Assembly: GCF_009832745.1 (NCBI RefSeq)
Contig: NZ_VRMJ01000032.1
Coordinates: 1-64,000, forward strand
Direction: 5' to 3'
DNA length: 64,000 bases
Origin: Polaribacter septentrionalilitoris
Lineage (GTDB): Bacteria; Bacteroidota; Bacteroidia; Flavobacteriales; Flavobacteriaceae
Positions 53,693-62,286 of the stretch are shown here, one piece after another; the stretch's first letter is position 1; each line of letters opens with the position of its first letter. The notes below the pieces were generated by a model. That model saw only the letters and a list, made by a program, of their open reading frames with translations, had not been told where the DNA came from and did not search any database. Both the position numbers and the translations under genes were made by a program.

Positions 53693-55092
53693 TATTCAAC
53701 TAGGTATGACTTTTGGATAATCAAATTTACCCAATTATCATTACTTAAGCCAAATAATGTGAATTTATATTCCTCTTCCTCAACCAATTCTGGTGGAGTT
53801 TCTAAGTTAATGCTCTCAAGATTGTCAAAATTTCCATACTGAATTGTTTTTGCAGTAGTAAACGTACCTGATAGAAAATTACTAGAAGCGTCTTCAAAAA
53901 TTTGCAGGTATTCTGTATTCTCTTGAATGGTTCCATCAGTCCATGTAAATATGGGTTTTAAAAGATCTGTATCATCAATAGCAACATCTGTACTCCATTC
54001 TGTGGGTTTGGTCTGATTTTTTATTCTTACGGGTTTAGATTTGTAAAATACATCATCAATAATATAGGTAATAATTGCCCATCGTTCTGTAGCACTTTCT
54101 CTAGAATATCGTCTTAATTTTCCTCCAAACTGGGCTTCATCAGCTGCATTTCTTCTTCTGTAATTAGAGAAATTAGTTTCATCTACAGAGGCATTTTCGG
54201 TTTCATAATATCTTAAATTTGTAGCCCCAATTAAAGGGTAATAATACACATAAGACAAATTGTTATTTGTTGCATCACTTGCCCCAAAAGCCAATGCAGT
54301 TTCTATACTTTTCTGTGAATTTTCGTTAAGATATTCCTGTAAATTTTTAGGAATAAAAGACTCTACAATTACCGTATTTACCCAGTTGTCTTCACTAACC
54401 GCCATCATTGTAAATTGGTATTCTGTATCTGCAACCAAATCTTCTGGAGTTTCTGGTATATTGATATTTAAAACCACATTTGAAGGGTCAAAATATTGAA
54501 ATGTTTTTTCTTCTGTATAAGTTCCTGAGAGGAATTCATCTTCTTCTACCTGAGAAACTACTTGAAAATAAATTACATTATCGGTAATCCCAAAATCTGA
54601 CCACGTAAATTTAGGCGTTAATGTTGTTGGATATGTTATAGAAACTTGGTCTGTCCAACCTGTTGGTTTTATTTGATTTTTTAAACGAATAGGATTGGAT
54701 TTATGTAGCTTACCTTCTTTGATATAAGTAACCAACCCCCAACTTTCTGTTGCACCCGTTCTTGAAAATCGTTGTAATTTACCACCAAAAACATCTTCTA
54801 TAGGTACATTTTTCCTCCTGTAATTTGTAAAGTTATTAGGATCTACATTTAAACTATCTGCTTCATAATATCGTATGTCAGAGGCTCCTATTTCTGGATA
54901 GTAAAAAACATAAGTTAAACTAGTGTTACCTGCAGCATTTGCGGCACAAGCAATGACTTCTCCAAAATCATTATTTGAGGTAATATCTATGTAATCTTGC
55001 AAATTTCTTGGAACCGTAATATCATTGTCTTCTGCACAAGAACCCAATAGCACGAGGCTACAAATTATAGCGAAAATAGTTTTGAATGTCAT
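53692..55092 (-). CDS. lipoprotein with two long internal repeats
   Basis: A 466-residue lipoprotein; the lipobox is LLGSC (Cys19). The mature protein is two repeats of about 220 residues: the first has NLQDYIDI, IRYYEAD, NYRRKN and FGGKLQRFSR, the second NLQEYLNE, LRYYETE, NYRRRN and FGGKLRRYSR. The fold is not recognised; each repeat could be fibronectin-like near its end (EDNWVNTVIV / NDNWVNLIIQ). It probably sits in the outer membrane as a partner of the Omp85 protein encoded directly after it. No function can be named. Confidence 0.78.
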   Translation of the reverse strand: MTFKTIFAIICSLVLLGSCAEDNDITVPRNLQDYIDITSNNDFGEVIACAANAAGNTSLTYVFYYPEIGASDIRYYEADSLNVDPNNFTNYRRKNVPIEDVFGGKLQRFSRTGATESWGLVTYIKEGKLHKSNPIRLKNQIKPTGWTDQVSITYPTTLTPKFTWSDFGITDNVIYFQVVSQVEEDEFLSGTYTEEKTFQYFDPSNVVLNINIPETPEDLVADTEYQFTMMAVSEDNWVNTVIVESFIPKNLQEYLNENSQKSIETALAFGASDATNNNLSYVYYYPLIGATNLRYYETENASVDETNFSNYRRRNAADEAQFGGKLRRYSRESATERWAIITYIIDDVFYKSKPVRIKNQTKPTEWSTDVAIDDTDLLKPIFTWTDGTIQENTEYLQIFEDASSNFLSGTFTTAKTIQYGNFDNLESINLETPPELVEEEEYKFTLFGLSNDNWVNLIIQKSYLVE

Positions 55093-55100
55093 TAACTCTT

Positions 55101-55934
55101 TTAAATTTTAAACGTCATGATAGGTAAAGCAGAATGATTGGTAATGTCTTCTGCAATACTACCTGCAAAAATATGAGATAATCCTTTTCTACCATGCGTA
55201 ATTACAGAAATTAAATCTGCACCCACTGCGTTAGAAAAACTCAAAATACCTTTTTCTGCAGATCTGTCACAAACATAATTCATATTGATCATTCTATCTG
55301 TATTTCCTTCAACTTTCATTAAAAATTCGTTTGCCATCGTTTCCATTTCTGGAGTGGTTTTAAAGTCTTCGTTAGGTAAATTTACATATAAAATGTGCTT
55401 TCTTGCATTTAAAAAATCGAGTGTTTTGAGGAGTTTTTGAAATGCAGGTATGCTTTCTTCAGAAAAATCGGTAGCCACCACAATATCTTTAAAGTCGGTG
55501 TTTTGCATTTCGTTTTTAATGACTAAAACAGGTACTTCTGCATATCTTACTACTTTTTCTGTATTAGATCCTACAAAGAATTCTTTAAGACCACTAGTAC
55601 CTTGAGATCCCATGATTATGATATCTGCATCTACCTCTTTAGCAACTGCGTTTACCTCGCTAAACACCTTGTAATGTTTAATGATAGGCACAACATTTAA
55701 ATCTTCTAAATAGGGTTTATTTAAAAAATTATTAAATTTTTTCTCTGCTAATTTTAAAAAGAACACTGCTTTTTCTTGTTGATATACTTCACTTTCTGTT
55801 AAACTTACTTCTTGGATGTCTAACATGTGTAATGCATAAATACTAGCATTGTATTTTTTTGCTAATGAAGCAGCTGTTTTTAGCGCATATTCTGAGTGTG
55901 TTGAAAAATCTATAGGTACAATAATTTTTTTCAT
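55101..55934 (-). CDS. universal stress protein with two UspA domains
   Basis: A 277-residue cytoplasmic tandem UspA protein. The first domain (1-140) ends with MGSQGTSGLKEFFVGSNTEK, which has the ATP-binding G-2x-G-9x-G(S/T) pattern; the second (150-277) has the more degenerate THGRKGLSHIFAGSIAED. Likely a stress-response nucleotide sensor. It starts the group leading into the lipoprotein and Omp85 genes, eight bases ahead of the lipoprotein gene. Confidence 0.88.
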   Translation of the reverse strand: MKKIIVPIDFSTHSEYALKTAASLAKKYNASIYALHMLDIQEVSLTESEVYQQEKAVFFLKLAEKKFNNFLNKPYLEDLNVVPIIKHYKVFSEVNAVAKEVDADIIIMGSQGTSGLKEFFVGSNTEKVVRYAEVPVLVIKNEMQNTDFKDIVVATDFSEESIPAFQKLLKTLDFLNARKHILYVNLPNEDFKTTPEMETMANEFLMKVEGNTDRMINMNYVCDRSAEKGILSFSNAVGADLISVITHGRKGLSHIFAGSIAEDITNHSALPIMTFKI

Positions 55935-56000
55935 AATAGTTTTGATTTATTCACAAATTTAACTCCTTGTTTTGTAAAAACTTAGGACTTTTATCATGTT

Positions 56001-57014
56001 TTATTTTTTATAATTTTGTTGATGTAATTTTCGTAAAGCTACTTCTGCGGGTTTATTTTGAGGAGTAAACATATTGTTGTGCTCACCCCCTACTTTATCA
56101 TGCATATAGAACCATTTCCATAAAAAACCACCAACAAACCAGTCTTCTTTCCAAAACTGATTATGAATAGCTTGTAACCCTTTTACCTGGGCTTGTAAAT
56201 TAACTTTACCAGAATTCCGATCATAATTCCAAGGCTCTTTTGCGTTAAAATCTACACTTCTATACCCATATTCAGTAAACAACACTTTCTTTTGATATTG
56301 CTGTTGTATTCTTACAATTTCTTTTTTATGAGGCTGCCAACCTTTTTCATAATCTGCTAGCTCTGGTGATTTTTTATCACTCAACGGAAAATAAGCATCT
56401 ATACCTATATAATCTAAATCGCCCCAAAACGGTACACGTTTAAATTCATCCCAATTTGCAGCGTATGTTAATTTTCCTTTGTAAATTTTTCTAATTTTCG
56501 AAATTAACTCTTGCCAATATTGTGGCCTTTTTACAACAAATTTTTCTAGTTCTGTACCAATACACAAAATGTCTGCATGAATGTCTTGAGCGGCTTTTGC
56601 ATAAGTTAAAATAAAAGAAGTATAAGAATTCTCTAGGACTTTCCATTGTTCTTGAGTTTTCATTTCTATTGCGCCAGTATACTGTCCTCTCCAAACCCAA
56701 ATTTGAGGTTTTACCATAATTTTAACCTTCTTATTTTGAAAAGTGTTGGCATATTGTAATAAACCTGCTTTGGTTTCTCCAAACCATTGCCTTTGTGTAT
56801 TATGAATAATTTTAGGTGAAGATAAATCTCTTATAAAACCAAAAGGCATCAATGCAACATAATTGCTTTGTGCCTTTAATACTGGTGAAATATGTTTTGT
56901 ATTGATAGAATCTCTTGACGCTACAAAACTAATTCCGTTTATTTTTTGATGCTGACTATTGCAAGCAATTTGAATAAAAATAAGCAATACAAAAAGAAGC
57001 CGACTTGTTTTCAT
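56001..57014 (-). CDS. GH113-like glycoside hydrolase lipoprotein
   Basis: A 337-residue exported protein with lipobox-like FIQIACNSQ (Cys near 18). The rest is a TIM-barrel of the GH113 (beta-mannanase-like) type: MVKPQIWVWRGQYTG, LCIGTELEKFV (possible acid/base Glu), YIGIDAYFPLSD and LFTEYGYRSVDF (possible nucleophile Glu). The ATG at 57014 is used; an in-frame TTG lies two codons upstream, and aggag precedes the ATG. Activity on mannan is plausible but unproven. It is followed downstream by the universal stress protein gene on the same strand. Confidence 0.8.
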   Translation of the reverse strand: MKTSRLLFVLLIFIQIACNSQHQKINGISFVASRDSINTKHISPVLKAQSNYVALMPFGFIRDLSSPKIIHNTQRQWFGETKAGLLQYANTFQNKKVKIMVKPQIWVWRGQYTGAIEMKTQEQWKVLENSYTSFILTYAKAAQDIHADILCIGTELEKFVVKRPQYWQELISKIRKIYKGKLTYAANWDEFKRVPFWGDLDYIGIDAYFPLSDKKSPELADYEKGWQPHKKEIVRIQQQYQKKVLFTEYGYRSVDFNAKEPWNYDRNSGKVNLQAQVKGLQAIHNQFWKEDWFVGGFLWKWFYMHDKVGGEHNNMFTPQNKPAEVALRKLHQQNYKK

Positions 57015-57039
57015 AATCAACTCCTAAAATAGTTGTTTG

Positions 57040-57912
57040 CTAGAACAATGCTCTTAAACCAATGTTAAAACTTTGTCCTAAGCCTGTGTCATTTCCTCGG
57101 ATAAACTTTCCATATAAAATTTCTAAGTTCAACACCTCTGTTAACTGGTACTTTCCTCCAAAGCCTAATGTGGTAAAATCTTGGGTAAAATCTCCCATTC
57201 TTTGGTAATGTTGTACATACCCCAAAAGTGTGGATTTGTCTGATGGAAAATAACTCATAAATAGTCCTGGAGATAACACAAAAGTATTGTTGGCAAAACT
57301 AGTATCATTACCAAAATTATACTCTGTTGCTAATTCTGTAAAGAGTTGCCATTTACCACTTGGTAAGGTGTAATCATAGAAAAATCTGTTTTGAAACATG
57401 TAAGCAGTTTGGTCTAAAAAAACACCATTTGTATCTGATTCCTTATCAATTAAAGGGATATGAAAAGCACTTTGTATAGAGAAATTACCAACATTCTCAA
57501 TAGGTTGCCATTTTAATGCTGGTGCAAATGATGAAAGTCCGCTTCTCGAGTTGATATCGTCACTAAAACCAAACACAGAAGTTGCACTTTTTCCTGCAAT
57601 TGTATTGGATCTTATTTCTAATAATAGACCAATATTTAACCTGTTGTTATCTGAAACACCAGTAAAAACATCTACAGTAGAGGTAAAATACGTTTCTCTT
57701 GCTTTATCTGCCTTTACGCCATTAAACTTCCCTTTTGTTTCGGTATATAGATTGTTAAAAAATTTAATATCCCATTGTCCTTTATTTAACAATTTTGAAG
57801 GTGTATAGGTTTGAATATTACTTTTATTGGTATCATTATCATCTTGTGCATAAGATTGTAAATTAATGATTAACACAAGTACTAAGACTATTTTTGTAAA
57901 AATATGTTTCAT
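57040..57912 (-). CDS. outer-membrane beta-barrel protein of unknown function
   Basis: A 290-residue protein with a signal peptide (cleaved after QSYAQ) and a mature part of alternating amphipathic strands, ending in FNIGLRALF with terminal Phe, typical of outer-membrane barrels. PAlkW-type and YHQR-like motifs were not assignable to a named family; it resembles uncharacterised transporter-like proteins of Bacteroidetes. It lies 25 bases upstream of the GH113-like gene, so the pair may be an operon dealing with one substrate (inference). Confidence 0.7.
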   Translation of the reverse strand: MKHIFTKIVLVLVLIINLQSYAQDDNDTNKSNIQTYTPSKLLNKGQWDIKFFNNLYTETKGKFNGVKADKARETYFTSTVDVFTGVSDNNRLNIGLLLEIRSNTIAGKSATSVFGFSDDINSRSGLSSFAPALKWQPIENVGNFSIQSAFHIPLIDKESDTNGVFLDQTAYMFQNRFFYDYTLPSGKWQLFTELATEYNFGNDTSFANNTFVLSPGLFMSYFPSDKSTLLGYVQHYQRMGDFTQDFTTLGFGGKYQLTEVLNLEILYGKFIRGNDTGLGQSFNIGLRALF

Positions 57913-58083
57913 GTTTTTAGGTTGATTTTAATTGGATTTTCATTTTACTAACACATCAGTCTGAACATTTTAAAACTACTTACAAAGATTTTTGACTTTT
58001 ATTATTTAAACTAATTCTAAATTATTATTACTCGTTAAGTTCTTAACTTTAGCTTCGACAGAATTGTCATCAATCAATTAATT

Positions 58084-59433
58084 ATGCAACACATTGTTAT
58101 TATTGGTAACGGAATTTCAGGAGTTACCGCTGCAAGACATATCAGAAAGAATTCTGATCATCAACTTACTATTGTTTCTGCAGAAAACAAATATTTTTTT
58201 TCTAGAACTGCACTCATGTACATATATATGGGGCATCTAAAGTTTGAACATACACAACCTTATGAAAACTGGTTTTGGGAGAAAAACAACATCGATTTAA
58301 AAGAAGGTTTTGTAGACAATATCAATACCGATAAAAAAGTTTTGAATTTTACAAATGGAGAACAACTTTCTTATGACAAGCTGATTATTGCCACAGGTTC
58401 TAAACCTAATAAATTTGGATGGCCAGGACAAGATTTAGATGGTGTTATGGGCATGTATCATAAACAAGATCTAGAAAAACTAGAAAAATATGCTCCTAAC
58501 AAAGATATTTGTAAAAGAGCGGTAATTGTTGGTGGTGGATTGATTGGAATTGAATTGGCAGAAATGCTGAGAAGCAGGGATATTCCTGTAACTTTTTTAG
58601 TGCGTGAATCTAGTTTTTGGAACGGAGTTTTGCCTGCTCAAGAATCTGAAATGATTAACAAACATATCAAAGAACATCATATCGATTTAAGATTAAACAC
58701 CAATCTTAAAGAAATTAAAGCAGATGAAAATGGTAAAGTAAAATCAATAATTATCGAAGAAACTGGTGAAGAAATCTTTTGTGATGTTGTGGGTTTAACT
58801 GCTGGGGTAACACCAAATATTGATTTTATCAAACAAAGTGATATCGAAACAAAAAGAGGTGTGTTAGTCAATCGTTTTTTAGAGACAAATATTTCTGATG
58901 TTTACGCAATAGGAGATTGTGCAGAACAACACAAATCTATTGGACAACGTAGAAATATAGAGGCGGTTTGGTACACAGGCAGAATGATGGGAGAAACAGT
59001 TGCGCAAACCATTTGTGGCAACAAAACCGAATACAAACCCGGGCATTGGTTTAATTCTGCAAAGTTTTTAGATATCGAATACCAAACCTATGGTTGGGTG
59101 TTTAGCGAAAAAAGTAAAGGAGAACATGAAACTTATTTTCAATGGCAACATCCTAAAGAAAATATTTGCATTACCATTTCTTATGATAAAAATACGAATC
59201 GATTTCTAGGAATCAACACCTTTGGGATTCGAATGCGTCATGAAATTTTTGACAAATGGCTTACCGAAAATCAATCTGTAGAATACGTCTTAGAATATTT
59301 AGCGGATGCTAATTTTGACCCTGAGTTTTACAAATTACATGAGGCTGAAATTGTGGCAAAATTTAATCTAGAAAATAACACAAGTATTCAATTGAAAAAG
59401 AAAAGTTGGAAACGAATATTCGCTAAAGCATAA
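58084..59433 (+). CDS. FAD-dependent NAD(P) oxidoreductase
   Basis: A 449-residue pyridine-nucleotide-disulfide-type oxidoreductase. IIGNGISGVTAARHIRK (residues 4-20) binds FAD, AVIVGGGLIGIELAEMLRSR binds NAD(P), and DVYAIGDCAEQ is the second FAD motif. The last 120 residues are an extra domain. No redox CxxxxC pair is seen, so it is closer to ferredoxin or rubredoxin reductases. It is followed after six bases by a polyferredoxin membrane protein, suggesting electron flow from NAD(P)H to that partner. Confidence 0.88.
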   Translation: MQHIVIIGNGISGVTAARHIRKNSDHQLTIVSAENKYFFSRTALMYIYMGHLKFEHTQPYENWFWEKNNIDLKEGFVDNINTDKKVLNFTNGEQLSYDKLIIATGSKPNKFGWPGQDLDGVMGMYHKQDLEKLEKYAPNKDICKRAVIVGGGLIGIELAEMLRSRDIPVTFLVRESSFWNGVLPAQESEMINKHIKEHHIDLRLNTNLKEIKADENGKVKSIIIEETGEEIFCDVVGLTAGVTPNIDFIKQSDIETKRGVLVNRFLETNISDVYAIGDCAEQHKSIGQRRNIEAVWYTGRMMGETVAQTICGNKTEYKPGHWFNSAKFLDIEYQTYGWVFSEKSKGEHETYFQWQHPKENICITISYDKNTNRFLGINTFGIRMRHEIFDKWLTENQSVEYVLEYLADANFDPEFYKLHEAEIVAKFNLENNTSIQLKKKSWKRIFAKA

Positions 59434-59439
59434 CCTACC

Positions 59440-61062
59440 ATGAAACTTATAAAACAAACAGGTTTAATACTCTTTTTATTAGGATTAACCATTTTTACAG
59501 GTACTATTTTTACAGGTTCTTACAATTTAACTAAATCTGAATTAGACAATTATATTCAAGAAAAAGGCTATAAGAGTGAAATTATAAAAGGGCAATTACA
59601 GAAAGCTGTAGTTACCAAAGAACCACAAAATATTTTTGAATTTTCAAGCAAAGTAAGAACTGCTTTTGAAACCTCTAATACTTACTATGACAATTTAATC
59701 GCCAAATATGACGCTGAAAAAAACTGGGATAAAAAAGGCGAACAGTACCAATATAAAATCTACGGAAAACCACACACCTTAAGCTACGAATTGGCTAAAA
59801 AGGCAGGAACTGGTTTTACCAAAAATAAATCTAGTTTGGCTTGGTTGTTAACTTTTGGATTGGGAATAATTGGAGCCTTGTTATTTATCATTCCTAACTT
59901 GGTTTTACTAGGAAAACCAGGGATTAAAAATGATGGAATTTATTTAGAATCTGCTACTAACAGAGGTTGGATAGCTTGGTTGGTTTTAATTTACTTGGTT
60001 ACTTTCTACTTGGTATTGTATTTTATGCCAGATTATGTGGTAAACTGGACGTATATTTTAGACCCTATTAGTAATTTTTTAAATGGTGGTGATGCCTCGC
60101 AATGGTTTGTCTATGGGTTTTTATACTGTACAATTATGTTGGTTATGGGTGTTAGAATGTACATCAAATACAGACATAATAAATATCAAATTGTAAGAAC
60201 AACCTCTGTGTTATTTTTCCAAATTGTATTTGCATTTTTAATTCCAGAAATTATGACTAGTCTTAACATGCCTGGGTATGATTTTAAAAATGCGTTTCCG
60301 TTAGATTATGATTTTTTCTTTGAATGGAACTTAGATAGTTTACGTAATAGTGGTGGAATTGGAATCTTTATTTTAGTTTGGGGTATTGTATTGACCTTAA
60401 TTATTGTTCCTGTTATGGTCTATTTCTTTGGAAAAAGATGGTACTGTTCTTGGGTTTGTGGCTGTGGAGGATTGGCAGAAACATTAGGAGATCCTTACAG
60501 ACAACATTCTAATAAGAGTTTGAACGCTTGGAAATTAGAACGTTGGTTAATTCATTCTGTTTTGGTCTTTTCTTTAGTGATGACCTTAGTTACTTTATAT
60601 TGTTATTTTTCTGGAGCAGAATCGTTTATTGGCATCAAATCTCAATGGATAAAAGACACCTACAGCTTTTTAATTGGTGCTTGGTTTGCGGGTGTTATTG
60701 GTACAGGTTTTTATCCTATTTTCGGAAACCGTGTTTGGTGTAGGTTTGGTTGTCCTTTAGCTGCTTATTTAGGTCTGGTACAACGTTTTAAATCGAGATT
60801 TAGAATTACTACCAATGGTGGACAATGTATTTCTTGCGGTAACTGTTCTACGTATTGTGAACAAGGTATAGATGTAAGAGCTTATGCCCAAAAAGGAGAA
60901 AATATTGTAAGATCTAGTTGTGTAGGGTGTGGAGTTTGTTCTGCAGTTTGCCCAAGAGGTGTTTTAAAGCTAGAAAATGGACCTGAAGAAGGACGTATTA
61001 ATCCAACTGAAATTTTATTGGGTAATGATGTTGATTTGATGAGTTTGGTAAACAAGAAATAA
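59440..61062 (+). CDS. membrane-bound 4Fe-4S polyferredoxin (NapH/NosR/CcoG-like)
   Basis: A 540-residue protein with an N-terminal anchor, a soluble region (about 30-130), five or more membrane helices, CSWVCGCGG and CRFGCP motifs on loops, and two 4Fe-4S clusters near the C-terminus: CISCGNCSTYCEQ and CVGCGVCSAVCPRG. This is the pattern of NapH, NosR and CcoG-type electron carriers that pass electrons across or along the inner membrane. With the FAD enzyme upstream it probably forms an electron-transfer pair to an unknown periplasmic acceptor. Confidence 0.88.
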   Translation: MKLIKQTGLILFLLGLTIFTGTIFTGSYNLTKSELDNYIQEKGYKSEIIKGQLQKAVVTKEPQNIFEFSSKVRTAFETSNTYYDNLIAKYDAEKNWDKKGEQYQYKIYGKPHTLSYELAKKAGTGFTKNKSSLAWLLTFGLGIIGALLFIIPNLVLLGKPGIKNDGIYLESATNRGWIAWLVLIYLVTFYLVLYFMPDYVVNWTYILDPISNFLNGGDASQWFVYGFLYCTIMLVMGVRMYIKYRHNKYQIVRTTSVLFFQIVFAFLIPEIMTSLNMPGYDFKNAFPLDYDFFFEWNLDSLRNSGGIGIFILVWGIVLTLIIVPVMVYFFGKRWYCSWVCGCGGLAETLGDPYRQHSNKSLNAWKLERWLIHSVLVFSLVMTLVTLYCYFSGAESFIGIKSQWIKDTYSFLIGAWFAGVIGTGFYPIFGNRVWCRFGCPLAAYLGLVQRFKSRFRITTNGGQCISCGNCSTYCEQGIDVRAYAQKGENIVRSSCVGCGVCSAVCPRGVLKLENGPEEGRINPTEILLGNDVDLMSLVNKK

Positions 61063-61063
61063 G

Positions 61064-61597
61064 TTGGCAGTTTTTAGTATCAATTTTCAGTTTAAAAATT
61101 TTAGACTTTTACATCTTTGCTTGTGTTTCTTTTTTTTATTGGTGATGAGTAGTTCTAAGAGCGTTTTCTCTCAAAAAAAATACCATAAAGAATATTTCAC
61201 TAACGGACAAATAAAGGAAGAAGGCTGGCTTCTGAATACTCATAAAACAGCGTATTGGAAATTCTATTATCAAAATGGAAATATTAAAAAAGAAGGGCAT
61301 TTTAAAAACAATTTAGAAACGAAATATTGGTACTTTTACCGCCGAAATTCAAGCAAAGAAAAAGAAGGGCATTTTAAAAAAGGAACACAATACAATTGGT
61401 GGTTGTTTTATGACAATAAAGGTTTTGTAAACCATAAATGTCAATTAAAAAATAATCAAAAAAATGGCTACTGCTTAATTTACCGTAATAATAAATTGAT
61501 TAAAGCTTCTAAATTTAAGCAAGGGAAAAAGATTAAAGAATGGACAGATTTTTCATCGTTTAGAAATGAGAACAGTCTTAATGATTTAAGAGAATGA
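61064..61597 (+). CDS. MORN-repeat (YwqK-like) exported protein
   Basis: A 177-residue protein with about five MORN-type units (YFTNGQIKEEGWLLNTHKTA, YYQNGNIKKEGHFK and so on), each roughly 22 residues. The start is TTG at 61064, one base after the previous stop. This keeps the hydrophobic leader LLHLCLCFFFLLV as a signal peptide (cleaved after VFSQ); the ATG at 61145 would remove it. YwqK-like proteins are often called antitoxins, but nothing here supports that. Its end overlaps the next gene by four bases. Confidence 0.78.
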   Translation: MAVFSINFQFKNFRLLHLCLCFFFLLVMSSSKSVFSQKKYHKEYFTNGQIKEEGWLLNTHKTAYWKFYYQNGNIKKEGHFKNNLETKYWYFYRRNSSKEKEGHFKKGTQYNWWLFYDNKGFVNHKCQLKNNQKNGYCLIYRNNKLIKASKFKQGKKIKEWTDFSSFRNENSLNDLRE

Positions 61598-62286
61598 AAC
61601 CTATCATTAAAGTAATTATACCTGCTTATAACGAGCAAGATTCTATTGGAAATGTTGTAAATGATATTCCTAAAATTGTTGATGAAGTTATTGTAGTCAG
61701 TAACAATTCTACAGATCAAACAGAAACCAATGCCAAAAAAGCGGGTGCAACAGTTTTAACCGAAGAAAGAAAAGGGTATGGTTACGCGTGTTTAAAAGGG
61801 ATGGATTATATCGCTCAGCAAGAAAAGAAACCAAACATCATTGTTTTTTTAGATGGAGATTATTCTGATTATCCTGAACAACTTACAGAATTGGTACATC
61901 CTATTCTAAATAACAATATCGACTTTGTGGTTGGCGCACGTGTAAAAAAGTTAAGAGAGTCAGGAGCAATGACCCCACAACAAGTGTTTGGAAACTGGCT
62001 AGCCACCTTTTTAATGAAATTGTTTTTTGGTGCAAAATTTACAGATTTAGGTCCTTTTAGAGCCATTAAATACAATAAACTTTTGGCTTTACAAATGCAA
62101 GATAAAACCTATGGTTGGACTGTAGAAATGCAATTAAAGGCCTTAAAACAAAAACTAACCTACACAGAAATACCAATGAAATATAGAAATAGAATTGGAG
62201 TTTCAAAAGTTTCAGGAACCGTAAAAGGAACTATATTTGCAGGGATTAAGATTTTAGGTTGGATTTTTAAATATAGTTTTAAGTAG
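61594..62286 (+). CDS. GT2 glycosyltransferase (dolichyl-phosphate-mannose-synthase-like)
   Basis: A 230-residue family 2 glycosyltransferase. VIIPAYNEQDSIGNVV (near 8) begins the GT-A fold, FLDGDYSDYP is the DxD region and LGPFRAIKYNKL is typical of the DPM1/GtrB-like group. There is no membrane helix. It may transfer a sugar to undecaprenyl phosphate or build a surface glycolipid, with the next gene. ATGA overlap with the MORN gene and one-base overlap with the following GTG indicate tight coupling. Confidence 0.86.
   Translation: MKPIIKVIIPAYNEQDSIGNVVNDIPKIVDEVIVVSNNSTDQTETNAKKAGATVLTEERKGYGYACLKGMDYIAQQEKKPNIIVFLDGDYSDYPEQLTELVHPILNNNIDFVVGARVKKLRESGAMTPQQVFGNWLATFLMKLFFGAKFTDLGPFRAIKYNKLLALQMQDKTYGWTVEMQLKALKQKLTYTEIPMKYRNRIGVSKVSGTVKGTIFAGIKILGWIFKYSFK

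Noticed and set aside
61064..61597. YwqK-like protein as an antitoxin
   Set aside because: The label comes from annotation habit; no toxin gene is adjacent and the protein is exported.
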